A stretch of DNA of 64,000 bases from Streptomyces sp. CB01249 (lineage in GTDB: Bacteria > Actinomycetota > Actinomycetes > Streptomycetales > Streptomycetaceae). The notes below the pieces were generated by a model that saw nothing but the letters and a program-made list of their open reading frames with translations, was not told the origin of the DNA and did no database searches. The DNA lies in NCBI RefSeq assembly GCF_001905735.1, contig NZ_LISW01000001.1:1458801-1522800 (forward strand), written 5' to 3'. Position 1 is the stretch's first letter. The number at the start of each line of letters is the position of its first letter. Of this stretch, positions 1 to 9,181 are shown piece by piece. The position numbers and the translations under genes are program-made.

Positions 1-480
1 GCCGCGATCGAGTACGACGAGTTCGGCGCCGGCCGCGCCGACCGCGTCCACGCCCGGCTCTTCGCCGACCTCATGACGGACCTGGGCCTGGAGACGGCGT
101 ACGGCCACTACCTGGACGAGGGCCACGCCGAGATGCTGGCGCTCGTCAACCTCATGTCCCTGTTCGGCCTGCACCGGCGGCTGCGGGGCGCCCTGGTCGG
201 CCACTTCGCCGCCGTCGAGATCACCTCCTCGCCCGCCTCGCACCGCCTCGCCCTCGCCATGAAGCGGGCGGGCGCCGGGCCCGCGGCCGAGTTCTTCTAC
301 ACCGAACACGTGGCGGCGGACGCGGTCCACGAACAGGTGGTGCGGCACGACGTCGTACGGGGGCTGCTGGACGACGAACCCGGCCTGGAGGCGGACGTCG
401 TCTTCGGCATCGACACCACCGGCTTCCTGGAGGACCGCCTGGCCGCCCGGCTCCTGACGGACTGGGGCGCCGCTGCCTAG
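1..480 (+). CDS. iron-containing redox enzyme family protein, C-terminal part
   Basis: The reading frame is open from the first base of the window, so the start lies upstream and only about 159 residues are visible. The sequence is strongly helical with conserved acidic and histidine residues (YLDEGHAEML, FFYTEHVAADAVHEQ, HDVV) at spacing typical of the haem-oxygenase-like di-iron fold found in the iron-containing redox enzyme family. The E-x-H-x6-H pattern in the second half would supply metal ligands. The TAG stop is at 478-480, and the next gene starts 40 bases later on the same strand. Family assignment comes from pattern recognition; the substrate is unknown. Confidence 0.6.
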   Translation, partial: AAIEYDEFGAGRADRVHARLFADLMTDLGLETAYGHYLDEGHAEMLALVNLMSLFGLHRRLRGALVGHFAAVEITSSPASHRLALAMKRAGAGPAAEFFYTEHVAADAVHEQVVRHDVVRGLLDDEPGLEADVVFGIDTTGFLEDRLAARLLTDWGAAA

Positions 481-520
481 AATGGCGACCCGGCTGGGTG
501 GGGCACTGAAAAGGACACAT

Positions 521-1069
521 GTGAACAGGGTGGGGTGGGCTGCCGTCGTCGCGGCAGTGTTGATCGGCGTGACCGGCTGCGGGGGCGGCGGCAACGACGG
601 GGATGCGAACGGGGCGGCTGCCCCGGGCGGGCCGGGACCGGAAGACTCCGGTCCGATCACCAAGGCCAAGATGCGTCTGGTACTCGACGGTGTCACCAAG
701 GACACGGGGGCGCTGCCGAACGACCCGGAACGGGCGGCCTTTCCTGCCGACTCGTCCAGTCCGCTGGCCGGGTGCTCCGCCACCTACAAGTCGTACGACA
801 AAGCCGCCTCCACACTGGACCTGCACCAGACCAACGCTCTGGCGGCCGCGCTGACCGGCCGAGGATGGACAGAGACCAAGAAGCGCGACGTGCGAAAGGC
901 ACGGGACGGCACAGCCCGCGAGGTGCAAGCGGTGTTCAAGAAGCGTGGCTGGACCATAGTCATGGACCACTACCTGGGCATCGGTGACCAGATGCTCAGT
1001 CTGATCGCCTTTGAAGACGCCTGCGTCAAAAAGGCCGGAGGAGCCGAATACGTCACGCCCTCCAGCTGA
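521..1069 (+). CDS. secreted lipoprotein of unknown function
   Basis: Encodes about 182 residues. I choose the GTG at 521 rather than the ATG at 482 because AAGGAC sits five bases before it, and because it puts a compact type II signal peptide at the N-terminus: a short basic start, a hydrophobic stretch and the lipobox VTGC with the lipidated cysteine at residue 20, followed by a glycine-rich linker. The mature part contains a single later Cys pair (AGCSATYKS and EDACVKK), which could form a disulfide. It should be tethered to the outer face of the membrane. I do not recognise a family beyond Streptomyces lipoproteins. It faces the ANTAR gene convergently. Confidence 0.7.
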   Translation: MNRVGWAAVVAAVLIGVTGCGGGGNDGDANGAAAPGGPGPEDSGPITKAKMRLVLDGVTKDTGALPNDPERAAFPADSSSPLAGCSATYKSYDKAASTLDLHQTNALAAALTGRGWTETKKRDVRKARDGTAREVQAVFKKRGWTIVMDHYLGIGDQMLSLIAFEDACVKKAGGAEYVTPSS

Positions 1070-1093
1070 CGGGAACCGGCCGGACACGTCCTT

Positions 1094-1801
1094 TCAGGCT
1101 TCGTCCGCCCGCACCTCGTCCAGCAAGCGGCGCAGTTCACGCGTGCTGCCCCGGCCCTTCGCCCCTACGATCTGCGCCGCCACGGCGCTCAGCTTGCGGT
1201 TTGTACGCTGCGACAGCACGCGCAGTACGTCGAACGCCCGGCCCGGTTCGCAGTCCAGCAGATGCGTCACGATGCCGATGGCCTGGTCGATCACAGCCCG
1301 TGACACCATCGCCGTCCGCAACTGCTCCGCCTCCGCCTCGGCTCCGGTACGGGCATGCTCGTGCAGAAGTCCGCAGACCGTCTCCTCGGCCAGCACCGCG
1401 ATCGCCTCCCGGGCCGGCGCCGTCAGCCGCCAGGGCCGGAACGCGTACAGGGTGACCGTCGCCGTGGCGCCCGCCGCCAGGACCGGCACCGCAGTGCACG
1501 CGCGCAGACCCCGTTCCAGCGCCGCCACCCGGAAGCGCGGCCACCGCGCCTCGGCGACCAGATCGACGGCCGCGACCGTCCGCAGCGAGCGGGCAGCCTC
1601 GACGCACGGCCCCTCGCCGGTGTCCTCCTGGAGCGCGGCCAGGACCGCGAGATCCGGGTGGGTCGCGGCGCCGAGTTCTTCCCCGCCGGGGCACCGCAGA
1701 AACGCCGTCGCGCCCCGGCATCCCGCCGAGCAGCGCATCGCACGCCGTCCGAGCCGGACGAGCGACGGCGCCACGGCCGCGTCATCGGTCACCGCATCCA
1801 T
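1094..1801 (-). CDS. GAF and ANTAR domain-containing protein
   Basis: Encodes 235 residues from the ATG at 1801 (an in-frame GTG lies 12 bases further upstream). The first about 150 residues look like a GAF sensor domain (AALQEDTGEGPCVEAARS, then ACTAVPVLA). The last about 60 are a typical ANTAR RNA-binding domain: RAVIDQAIGIVTHLLDCEPG followed by AFDVLRVLSQRTNRKLSAVA. ANTAR proteins of this type bind paired hairpins in nascent RNA and prevent termination. It is transcribed away from the PAS/GAF gene at 1904, so the two may share a control region at 1802-1903. The ligand of the GAF domain is unknown. Confidence 0.85.
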   Translation of the reverse strand: MDAVTDDAAVAPSLVRLGRRAMRCSAGCRGATAFLRCPGGEELGAATHPDLAVLAALQEDTGEGPCVEAARSLRTVAAVDLVAEARWPRFRVAALERGLRACTAVPVLAAGATATVTLYAFRPWRLTAPAREAIAVLAEETVCGLLHEHARTGAEAEAEQLRTAMVSRAVIDQAIGIVTHLLDCEPGRAFDVLRVLSQRTNRKLSAVAAQIVGAKGRGSTRELRRLLDEVRADEA

Positions 1802-1903
1802 CGGCCGCGTCACCCTCAGCCTCCCTCGGACTCCGTCGAACCGGACCGGGACCCCGCCGCGCCGCTCGGCGCCGACGCACCGGTGATCGGTTAGCTTCGT
1901 CGT

Positions 1904-3019
1904 ATGAACGGGCCATCGGAGGGCGAGAGCGGTCTTCCGGCCCTCGTCGCCCGCGCCCGGGAACTGCGCGCGGCCCGGAACCATCCTCCCGCCGAATACC
2001 CGGTCCTGCTCGACGCGGCCCTCGCGGAGCTGGACCACGCCATCGAGGCCCTGCGCCAGGCGGAGGACCCACCAGGACCGCCCCGTACACCGGGCGCGAA
2101 GGCGGCGCCGTTCAAGGCCATGTTCGACCACCTGCCCTGGCCCGTCGTCCTGACCGACGGGCACACCGTGGTGCGCCGCCTCAACCGCGCCGCCGCCGCA
2201 CTGACGGGGCTCCCTCCGGGGTACGCCGCAGGCCGCCCGCTCGCCGCGCTCCTGCGCCCCGCCGACCGGGCCGCCCTCCGCGCCCACACGGCGGCCGTGG
2301 CCGGCGGCGAAGGAGGCCGCAGCCTCCCGGTCCGCCTCCCCGGGCTGCCGGACGGCCCGCTGTACGCCACGCTCACTGGCATCGCCGCGCCGGGGGAGCG
2401 GGGGCAGGACGTACTCGTGGTGCTCGCCCCGGGTCCCTTCGCCTCTGGCCGTCCCGCTGACCGGGCCGAGCCCTCGGCGGTCGTACGCCAGGCCGAGCTG
2501 ACCGCGCTCCTGGACCGGACGGCCCGGGCGCTTCTGGACGGCGAGCCCTCCGCAGCGGTCCTCGGGACCGTCGCGGGGCTCCTGCGCGACGGCCTCGCGG
2601 ACTGGGCGCTGCTCGACCTGGGGCCCGTGGACGAGCCGGTCCGGAGCGCGGTCCACGGCCCTCCGGCGCCGGAGGACGCGGGGCTGGAGAAGGCGTTCCT
2701 GCGGCAGGACCCGCGCGCCTGCCCCGTGGCCGTCGAGGTCATGGCCTCCGGCGCGGCGGCGGTGGAACAGCTGACGGAGGACCTGGACCGGCTGGGCGCG
2801 GACGAGGACGGGGCGCCGCTCATGGCCCGCGCCGATGTCACCGCGCTGGTCTCCCTGCCGCTGACCGCGCCCGACGGCACGACGGTGCTGGGGGCGCTGA
2901 CGCTGCTCCGGGCCGGGCCGCCGTTCTCGTTGCTGGAGGCCGGTGCCGCGGAGATCGCGGCGGGGCACATGGCCGTCGTCGCGCGGCGGGGCGGCGTGGG
3001 CGGGCCCGGCGCGCGCTGA
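1904..3019 (+). CDS. PAS and GAF domain sensor protein
   Basis: Encodes 371 residues. After a helical N-terminal stretch there is a PAS domain at roughly residues 65-160 (FKAMFDHLPWPVVLTDGHTVV, with RLNRAAAALTG) and a GAF-like domain at about 190-350, ending MAVVARRGGVGG. No kinase, phosphatase or DNA-binding domain follows, so it is a sensor-only protein or a truncated relative of the PAS-GAF-PP2C proteins common in Streptomyces. Divergent from the ANTAR regulator, with which it could act. No membrane segment is visible. Confidence 0.7.
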   Translation: MNGPSEGESGLPALVARARELRAARNHPPAEYPVLLDAALAELDHAIEALRQAEDPPGPPRTPGAKAAPFKAMFDHLPWPVVLTDGHTVVRRLNRAAAALTGLPPGYAAGRPLAALLRPADRAALRAHTAAVAGGEGGRSLPVRLPGLPDGPLYATLTGIAAPGERGQDVLVVLAPGPFASGRPADRAEPSAVVRQAELTALLDRTARALLDGEPSAAVLGTVAGLLRDGLADWALLDLGPVDEPVRSAVHGPPAPEDAGLEKAFLRQDPRACPVAVEVMASGAAAVEQLTEDLDRLGADEDGAPLMARADVTALVSLPLTAPDGTTVLGALTLLRAGPPFSLLEAGAAEIAAGHMAVVARRGGVGGPGAR

Positions 3020-3164
3020 GCGGCGGGCGGGGCGGACCGGGCGCGGAGAAATTCCGGCCGGTCAGGGGTGCCCGCGCCATGAGGTGGCATACGGCGAAGT
3101 GGGGCAGGGTGGAAAGCGTCTCGGCGCGAGCGGGCCCGCCCCTGGCCGACCGAGCATGGAGGAC

Positions 3165-4259
3165 ATGATGGTGCGGACTGTGGGTGTCGAGGAGGAGCTG
3201 CTGCTCGTGGATGAGCAGAGCGGCGACCCCAGGGCCCTGTCGACGGCTGTCCTGGCTTTGGCCGAACGGCGCGCCGAGGGTGACTCGGCCTTCGAGCAGG
3301 AGCTGCACCGCCAGCAGTTGGAGTTCGCCACCGAGCCGCGCGCGGACATGCGGGAACTCGCGGACGAGATCCTGCGCTGGCGGGCGGAGGCGGCCCGCAG
3401 CGCCGCCGAGGCCGGGGGAGCGGTCGCCGCGCTCGCCACGTCCCCGCTGCCCGTCAGTCCGTCCATCGGCGAGGGCGAACGGTACCGCTGGCTCGCCGAC
3501 AAGTTCGGGCTGACCACGCAGGAGCAGCTGACCTGCGGATGCCATGTGCACGTCTCCGTGGAGTCGGACGAGGAGGGCGTCGCGGTCCTGGACCGCATCC
3601 GCCCCTGGCTCGCGGTGGTGCTCGCGCTGAGCTCCAACTCGCCCTTCTGGCAGGGCCAGGACACCGCGTACAGCAGCTACCGCAGCCAGGTCTGGGGCCG
3701 CTGGCCGTCGGCCGGGCCGATGGAACTGTTCGGCTCCGCGCGCCGTTACCACGACGAGGTCGAAGCCCTCGTCGGCACGGGCGTCCTGCGCGACAAGGGC
3801 ATGATCTATTTCGACGCCCGGCTCTCGCACCGCTATCCCACCGTCGAGGTCAGGGTCGCCGACGTCTGCCTCGACCCCGCCGACGCCGTGCTGCTCGCCA
3901 CGCTGGTGCGCGGTCTGGTCGAGACGGCGGCCCGGGCCTGGCGGGCGGGCGATCCGCCGGAGCCGTACGGGATGGGCCTGCTGCGCATGGCCGCCTGGCA
4001 GGCCGGCCGCTCGGGCCTGGAGGGCGAGCTGCTGCACCCCGCCACCATGCGCCCCGCCCCCGCGCCGACCGTGGTGCACGCCCTGCTCACCCATGTGCGC
4101 GACGCGCTGGAGGACACCGGGGACCTGGCCGCGGCGCGGGAGGGGATCGACCGGCTCCTGAAGAGCGGCACGGGCGCGCGGATCCAGCGCGACGCGCTCG
4201 CCCGCACGGGCAGCCTCCACGACGCGGTCACGGAGTGCGTCAGCCGCACCCGTGGCTGA
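3165..4259 (+). CDS. carboxylate-amine ligase, YbdK-type glutamate-cysteine ligase family
   Basis: About 364 residues with the family opening VGVEEELLLVDEQSGDP, the central CGCHVHVSVES metal/ATP-site motif, and the later FDARLSHRYPTVEVRVAD. These match the GCS2 family (YbdK), which has weak glutamate-cysteine ligase activity in vitro and whose actinomycete role is unsettled because these bacteria make mycothiol. The start is ambiguous: GGAGGA lies at 3158-3163, so ATG 3165, ATG 3168 or GTG 3171 are all possible, the last two being better spaced. The long upstream extension of the frame has no family similarity and is left out. Confidence 0.85.
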   Translation: MMVRTVGVEEELLLVDEQSGDPRALSTAVLALAERRAEGDSAFEQELHRQQLEFATEPRADMRELADEILRWRAEAARSAAEAGGAVAALATSPLPVSPSIGEGERYRWLADKFGLTTQEQLTCGCHVHVSVESDEEGVAVLDRIRPWLAVVLALSSNSPFWQGQDTAYSSYRSQVWGRWPSAGPMELFGSARRYHDEVEALVGTGVLRDKGMIYFDARLSHRYPTVEVRVADVCLDPADAVLLATLVRGLVETAARAWRAGDPPEPYGMGLLRMAAWQAGRSGLEGELLHPATMRPAPAPTVVHALLTHVRDALEDTGDLAAAREGIDRLLKSGTGARIQRDALARTGSLHDAVTECVSRTRG

Positions 4260-4291
4260 GACGCGCGACGACGCCCTCCCGCGCCGGGCGC

Positions 4292-5763
4292 TCAGTAGCC
4301 CGCGCAGACCCGTACGCTGCGCAGCTCGGTGTCGGCCGGGTCCGGCAGGCTCATCCCCGCCTCCAAACCGGTCAGGAGGTAGCGCAGCACCGGCTCCGTC
4401 AGCCGCTCGCCGGGCAGCACCACCGGGATCCCCGGGGGATACGGCGTGATCATCTCGGCGGCGACGCGCCCCACGGCCTCCTCCACCGGGACATCCTCCG
4501 TTCCGTGGAAGTAGGCGTCGCGCGGCAGCCTCGCCTGCTCCATCCGCAGCTCCGCCGGCGCCGGGACCGCCACCTCGGGCCCCCGGGGCAGCGAGGGGGC
4601 GTGCCGGGCGAAGTCGCGCAGCGCCGTCAGCAGCCGCTCCGTCGTCTCGGCATCGTCGGCGTGGGTGAGCTGGGCGCTGACGCGCCGGTGGTCCATCAGA
4701 TGCGCGTCCACGTGGTGGTGCTCGCGCAGCCAGTCCGCCGCCCGATAGCCGGAGACCCCGAGCTCCGTGAGGTCGATGACCACCGGCAGCGGGTCGAACT
4801 CGGAGCCTGCACCCGGGCCGCAGAAGTCGTCGGCGTCGTTGACGTGCATCCCGTCGACCGACTCGATCTCCTCGCGCACGGACGCGGCGAGGGCGAGGGC
4901 GCGCGACATCAGCGTGTGCCCCTCCAGCACCATCTGGCGCCGCTAGCCGTCCATGCCCGCGTACAGCAGGACGGAAGGGCTCGTCGTACCCAGCAGATCG
5001 GCCCGGGACGCCAGCGTGTCGTGGTCGATCAGGTCGCCCCGCAGATGGAACACCGACCCCTGTTCCAGACCGCTTCCCATCTTGTGGATGCTCGTGACGC
5101 AGACATCGGCACCGGCGTCCATCGCCCAGGTCGGCAGGTCCGGATGGAACGGCAGATGCGCGCCCCACGCCTCGTCCACGACGAGTGGGCGGGAGCGCCG
5201 GTGACACACCTCGGCGATGGCCCGGAGATCCGCTGCCACCCCGTACGGCGTGGGGCTGGTGACCAGGGCGCCCTGCGCGTCCGGGTGCTCCTCGAAGGCC
5301 CGCTCGTACGCCTCCGGGGACGGCGGGTGCGCGAGGTGGCGTTCGATGTCCCACTGCGGTTCGACCCACACCGGCCGGATGCCCGAGAGGATGAGCCCGG
5401 AGATCACCGCCTTGTGGGCGTCCCGCCCCACCAGGAGCTTCTGGCCGTGCGCGGCGACGCTCAGCATCGCCGCCTTGACCGACAGCGAGCTGCCGCACGT
5501 CGAGAAGAACGCGTGCTCCGCGTGCACCGCGTCGGCCATCAGGTCCTCCGCGCGCTGCAGCACCCGGGACTTCATCCGCCGGTCGTCGAGCCCGCCGCTG
5601 GCCAGGAGGTCGCCGAGGAACACGGCGTCGCCCAGCACGGCCCTGACCTCCGGCGCGGCGCCCCGGGCCTGCTTGTGTCCCGGGGTGTGAAGCCCAGCTC
5701 GCCCCGCTGCCGGTAGGCGGCCAGGGCGTCGAGAACGGGTGCTTCCGCATGATTCTTCGGCAT
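4292..5763 (-). pseudogene. Orn/Lys/Arg decarboxylase, interrupted by frameshift and amber codon
   Basis: The gene starts at ATG 5763 (MPKNHAEAPVLDALAAYRQR) and should read through GELGFTPPGHKQ. On this strand the CCCC run at 5682-5685 is one C short, so the frame shifts and the rest (GHKQARGAAPEVRAVLGDAV onward) continues in another frame. Fold-type I PLP motifs are present, including SIHKMGSGLEQGS with the lysine that would hold PLP. Downstream, the codon after LLYAGMDG is TAG (4943-4945) where the family has Trp, and the same frame then continues RRQMVLEGHTLMS to a normal end. Two independent lesions suggest a decayed gene, although a sequencing error at the C run cannot be excluded. Confidence 0.85.
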
Positions 5764-6090
5764 GTCCGCCGCCTTCCCGTGATCGCCCCGTCGATCCTGG
5801 GCGCCGCAGGACCGGCGCGCGAGTCGGAGTCCGCCGGGCGGCGCTGCGGCTGTGGTCCCAACCGGCAGCGCCTGCTCCCGCGTACGCCGGGAGCCTGGCG
5901 AGGCGGGTACCCGCACCGCCCGGCGACATGCGAACCGGCCGGGACGTTTTCGTACGATCTGACTGATATGCCCAGCTCTGCCCAGGTTCGAATCGGGCAT
6001 TCCGGTTGAACCTGGATTTCTTGGGAACCCGTCGCACGGAACCGCTGTGCGGGTCCGCCCGCAGCACGACCCGGGAGGAACCGAGGAGAT
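5764..6090. other. non-coding gap with an inverted repeat
   Basis: This stretch lies between the divergently oriented decarboxylase pseudogene and the small gene at 6091. No convincing ORF was seen. It contains a perfect 8-bp inverted repeat, CCAGGTTC at 5982-5989 and GAACCTGG at 6008-6015, separated by 18 bases that themselves include GAAT-N5-ATTC. This could be a regulator site or a hairpin in the leader of the gene at 6091. It holds the promoters for both directions, but I cannot place a convincing -35/-10 pair. Confidence 0.45.
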
Positions 6091-6270
6091 ATGGGACGGC
6101 ATGCCGAAATCGCTCGCGCCCTGGCCATGAGGGCGAAGGCGGCGAAGCTCAAGTCGGACGGCGCCGCGCTGGGCGACGAGAGCCTGAAGGCGGAGGGGCG
6201 CAGGCGTGAGACCGCCGGGCGGATCGCCCAGGCGGAGGCCAGGGCGGCACGCCGCACGGACCGCCACTGA
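6091..6270 (+). CDS. small helical basic protein, hypothetical
   Basis: Encodes 59 residues beginning MGRHAEIARALAMRAKAAKL and ending RRTDRH. GGAGG at 6074-6078 and GAGGAG at 6083-6088 precede the ATG. Composition is Ala/Arg/Lys/Glu rich and the whole chain should be helical; there is no Cys, no signal peptide and no membrane segment. It sits 23 bases before the zinc alcohol dehydrogenase gene, so the two are probably co-transcribed. It resembles small stress-type proteins of actinomycetes only in composition; I assign no function. Confidence 0.6.
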   Translation: MGRHAEIARALAMRAKAAKLKSDGAALGDESLKAEGRRRETAGRIAQAEARAARRTDRH

Positions 6271-6293
6271 CCCCGACAGCGAGGAGACCACTC

Positions 6294-7484
6294 ATGCGTG
6301 CACTGACCTGGCAAGGAAAGCGTGACGTCCGCGTCGAGACCGTTCCCGACCCGGTCATCCAGGACCCGACCGACATCATCATCCGGGTCACCTCGACGGG
6401 CATCTGCGGATCGGACCTCCACCTGTACGAAGTGCTCGGCCCGTACCTCGACCCCGGCGACATCCTGGGCCACGAGCCGATGGGTGTCGTGGAGGTGACA
6501 GGGCCCGAGGTGACCGCCGTGTCGCGCGGCGACCGGGTCGTCGTCCCGTTCAACGTCTCCTGCGGCACCTGCTTCATGTGCGGCGAGGGCCTGCACTCGC
6601 AGTGCGAGACGACGCAGGTCAGGGAGTACGGCACTGGCGCCTCGCTCTTCGGTTACACCAAGCTCTACGGCCAGGTGCCCGGCGGGCAGGCCGAACTGCT
6701 GCGGGTCCCCTTCGGCAACACGCTGCCCATCAAGGTCCCCGAGGGACCGCCGGACGACCGGTTCGTCTACCTGTCCGACGTGCTGCCCACCGCCTGGCAG
6801 GCCGTCGAGTACGCGGCGATCCCGCCCGGCGGCAGCGTCACCGTCCTCGGCCTGGGCCCGATCGGCGACATGGCCGCCCGCATCGCCCTGCACCGGGGCG
6901 CCGGCCTGGTCATCGGCGTCGACCTGGTCCCCGAACGCCTCGCCCGCGCCGCCGCGCGCGGCGTCCAGACCCTCGACCTGAGCCGCTACGGCAAGGACCT
7001 GCCGGACGCGGTCCGGGACCTCACCTGCGGCCGGGGCACCGACGCGGTCATCGACACCGTCGGCATGGAGGCCCACGCCACCGGGGCGCCGATCGGCAGG
7101 GCCGGTCAGTGGGCCACCGGGCTGCTGCCGGACGCGGCCGCCCGCAAGCTCATGGAACGCGCCGGCATCGACCGCCTCACCGCCCTGCTCACCGCCATCG
7201 ACGCGGTACGCCGGGGCGGCACCGTCTCCATCTCCGGCGTCTACGGGGGCGCCGCCGACCCGCTGCCCCTGCTCACCATGTTCGACAAGCAGATCCAGCT
7301 CCGGATGGGCCAGGCGAACGTCAAGCACTGGGTGCCCGACATCCTGCCGCTGCTCGTGGACGAGGACCCGCTGGGCGTGGACGGCTTCGCCACGCACCAC
7401 CTGCCGCTGGAGGACGGCCCGAAGGCGTACGAGACCTTCCAGGCGAAGGCCGACGGCATGGTCAAGACGCTGCTGCGGCCCTGA
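6294..7484 (+). CDS. zinc-dependent alcohol dehydrogenase (formaldehyde-dehydrogenase-like MDR)
   Basis: Encodes 396 residues. Catalytic zinc motif TGICGSDLHLYE and GHEPMG in the first 70 residues, structural-zinc region CGTCFMCGEGLHSQCE, and Rossmann motif GLGPIG near residue 190, as in the medium-chain dehydrogenase superfamily. The long insertion after DAVIDTVGMEAHATG is typical of the glutathione-independent formaldehyde dehydrogenase branch. It probably oxidises an alcohol or aldehyde with NAD(P). It follows the 59-residue gene and precedes an epimerase gene by 22 bases, suggesting one transcription unit running to the HAD hydrolase at 9850. A GAGGAG Shine-Dalgarno lies just before the ATG. 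Confidence 0.9.
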   Translation: MRALTWQGKRDVRVETVPDPVIQDPTDIIIRVTSTGICGSDLHLYEVLGPYLDPGDILGHEPMGVVEVTGPEVTAVSRGDRVVVPFNVSCGTCFMCGEGLHSQCETTQVREYGTGASLFGYTKLYGQVPGGQAELLRVPFGNTLPIKVPEGPPDDRFVYLSDVLPTAWQAVEYAAIPPGGSVTVLGLGPIGDMAARIALHRGAGLVIGVDLVPERLARAAARGVQTLDLSRYGKDLPDAVRDLTCGRGTDAVIDTVGMEAHATGAPIGRAGQWATGLLPDAAARKLMERAGIDRLTALLTAIDAVRRGGTVSISGVYGGAADPLPLLTMFDKQIQLRMGQANVKHWVPDILPLLVDEDPLGVDGFATHHLPLEDGPKAYETFQAKADGMVKTLLRP

Positions 7485-7506
7485 CACCGCTACGCGAGGA
7501 GTCACC

Positions 7507-8544
7507 GTGAACGCATCGCAAGGGCTGCGCGTCGTCGTCACGGGCGCCACCGGCAACGTCGGCACGAGCCTCGTACGAACCCTGGCGCGGGACCCGGACG
7601 TCGGATCGGTCCTCGGCCTGGCCCGGCGGCTGCCCGACCTGGCCCTGCCCGGCGTCGAGTGGGGGAGGGTGGACCTCTCCCGCCCGGACAGCGCCCAGCG
7701 GCTCGGCTCGCTGTTGACGGGCGCGGACACCGTCGTCCATCTGGCCTGGCGCTTCCAGCCCACCCACGACCCCGTCGTCACGTGGCGCAGCAACGTCGAG
7801 GGCTCCCTTCGCGTCTTCGACGCGGTGCGCACGGCGGGCGTCCCGGCGCTGGTCCACGCCTCGTCCGTCGGCGCCTACGCGCCCGGGCCGAAACGGGAGC
7901 CCGGAGTGGACGAACAGTGGCCCACCCATGGCTGGCCGGACGCCGCCTACTGCCGGGAGAAGGCGTACCTGGAACGGGTCCTGGACACCTTCGAGCTGCG
8001 CCACCCGCAGATCCGGGTGGTACGGATGCGGCCCGGTTTCCTCTTCAAGGAGACGGCCGCCCCCGAGCAGCGGCGCATCTTCGGCGGGAAACACCTTCCC
8101 GGGGTACTCCTCCGCCCCGACCTGCTGCCCTTCGTACCCGACCTGGAAGGGCTGAGGTTCCAGGTGCTGCACACGGACGACGCGGCCGAGGCGTACCGGC
8201 TCGCCGTGCTCGGCGACGTACGCGGCCCCTTCAACCTGGCCGCCGACACCGTCACCGACGCCCGGTCCCTCGGCGCCCTCCTCGACGCGCGGGTGGTACG
8301 CGCGCCCGTGCCGCTCGTACGCGGAGCGCTGGCGACCGCCTGGCACGCACGGGCAGTCCCCGCGTCGCCCCACCTCCTCGACGCCGTGCTGCGCCTCCCC
8401 GTCATGGACTGCGCCCGCGCCCACGAGGAACTGGACTGGCGGCCCCGCTACTCGGCGTCCGAGGCACTGACGGCGTTCCTCCGCGGCGTCGTACGCGGCA
8501 CGGGCGAGGAGACGGCCCCACTGGCGGGCAGTCGGTGGAGCTGA
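7507..8544 (+). CDS. NAD-dependent epimerase/dehydratase (SDR family)
   Basis: Encodes 345 residues from GTG 7507. N-terminal Rossmann motif TGATGNVG, then HLAWRFQPTHDP, the active-site Ser region VHASSVGAY, and the YxxxK pair in AAYCREKAYLE. This is an extended short-chain dehydrogenase acting on a sugar nucleotide or another carbonyl substrate; nothing in the sequence fixes the substrate. It has no membrane segment. It is in the same orientation and close spacing as the alcohol dehydrogenase upstream and the hydrolase downstream. Confidence 0.85.
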   Translation: MNASQGLRVVVTGATGNVGTSLVRTLARDPDVGSVLGLARRLPDLALPGVEWGRVDLSRPDSAQRLGSLLTGADTVVHLAWRFQPTHDPVVTWRSNVEGSLRVFDAVRTAGVPALVHASSVGAYAPGPKREPGVDEQWPTHGWPDAAYCREKAYLERVLDTFELRHPQIRVVRMRPGFLFKETAAPEQRRIFGGKHLPGVLLRPDLLPFVPDLEGLRFQVLHTDDAAEAYRLAVLGDVRGPFNLAADTVTDARSLGALLDARVVRAPVPLVRGALATAWHARAVPASPHLLDAVLRLPVMDCARAHEELDWRPRYSASEALTAFLRGVVRGTGEETAPLAGSRWS

Positions 8545-8601
8545 GGGGCGCCGGGCGGAGCCCGAAGCGACGGTTCGCCGCAAAAGCCCACGGATGCCAC
8601 C

Positions 8602-9147
8602 ATGACACCCATGTCCCGCAAGGCGCTGATCGTCATCGACATGATCAATCCGTACGACCACGAGGACGCCGACCAACTCCTTCCCTCGGCCGAGCGGGCC
8701 ATGCCCGTCATCGCGGACCTGCTGAAGGCCGCCCGGGGCAGCGGTTCACTCGTGATCTACGCCAACGACAACTTCGGCGACTGGCGCTCCCACCACGGGG
8801 AGATCGTGGACGCGGCCATGGCGGGCGCCCGCCCCGACCTCGTGGAACCCCTGAAGCCCGACGCGAACGCGCTCTTCGTCGTCAAGGCCCGGCACTCGAT
8901 CTTCTACGAGACGCCCCTGCCGTACCTGCTCCACCAGCTGGACGTCGGACACCTCGTCCTGACCGGCCAGGTGACGGAGCAGTGCATCCTCTACTCCGCG
9001 CTCGACGCGCACATCCGCCACATGGACCTGACCATCCCCCGTGACGGGGTGGCCCACATCCACGCCGACCTGGCCGACGCCGCGCTGCGGATGACCGAAC
9101 GGAACATGGGCGCCCTGGTGTGCGCCGCCGAAGAGATCGCCCTCTGA
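8602..9147 (+). CDS. isochorismatase-family cysteine hydrolase
   Basis: Encodes 181 residues. The three catalytic positions of the family are visible: Asp in VIDMINPYDH, Lys in VVKARHSIFY, and Cys in LTGQVTEQCILYSALDAH. Members hydrolyse amides or ethers such as nicotinamide, ureidoacrylate or isochorismate; the substrate cannot be read from the sequence. Either ATG 8602 or ATG 8611 may be the true start, since no clear Shine-Dalgarno distinguishes them. Flanked by the epimerase and the HAD hydrolase on the same strand. Confidence 0.85.
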   Translation: MTPMSRKALIVIDMINPYDHEDADQLLPSAERAMPVIADLLKAARGSGSLVIYANDNFGDWRSHHGEIVDAAMAGARPDLVEPLKPDANALFVVKARHSIFYETPLPYLLHQLDVGHLVLTGQVTEQCILYSALDAHIRHMDLTIPRDGVAHIHADLADAALRMTERNMGALVCAAEEIAL

Positions 9148-9181
9148 CACCGGCGAGCCATGCCGGTACGAAAGGACTCCC

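Noticed and set aside
482..520. Upstream ATG for the lipoprotein
   Set aside because: It would add 13 residues before the signal peptide; the GTG at 521 has a ribosome site and gives a normal lipobox position.
2838..7832. 1664-codon open frame on the minus strand
   Set aside because: It lies opposite several well-supported genes, changes character repeatedly and reads Arg/Gly/Pro-rich; it is a high-GC shadow frame. Only the part from 4943 to about 5690 contains real decarboxylase sequence.
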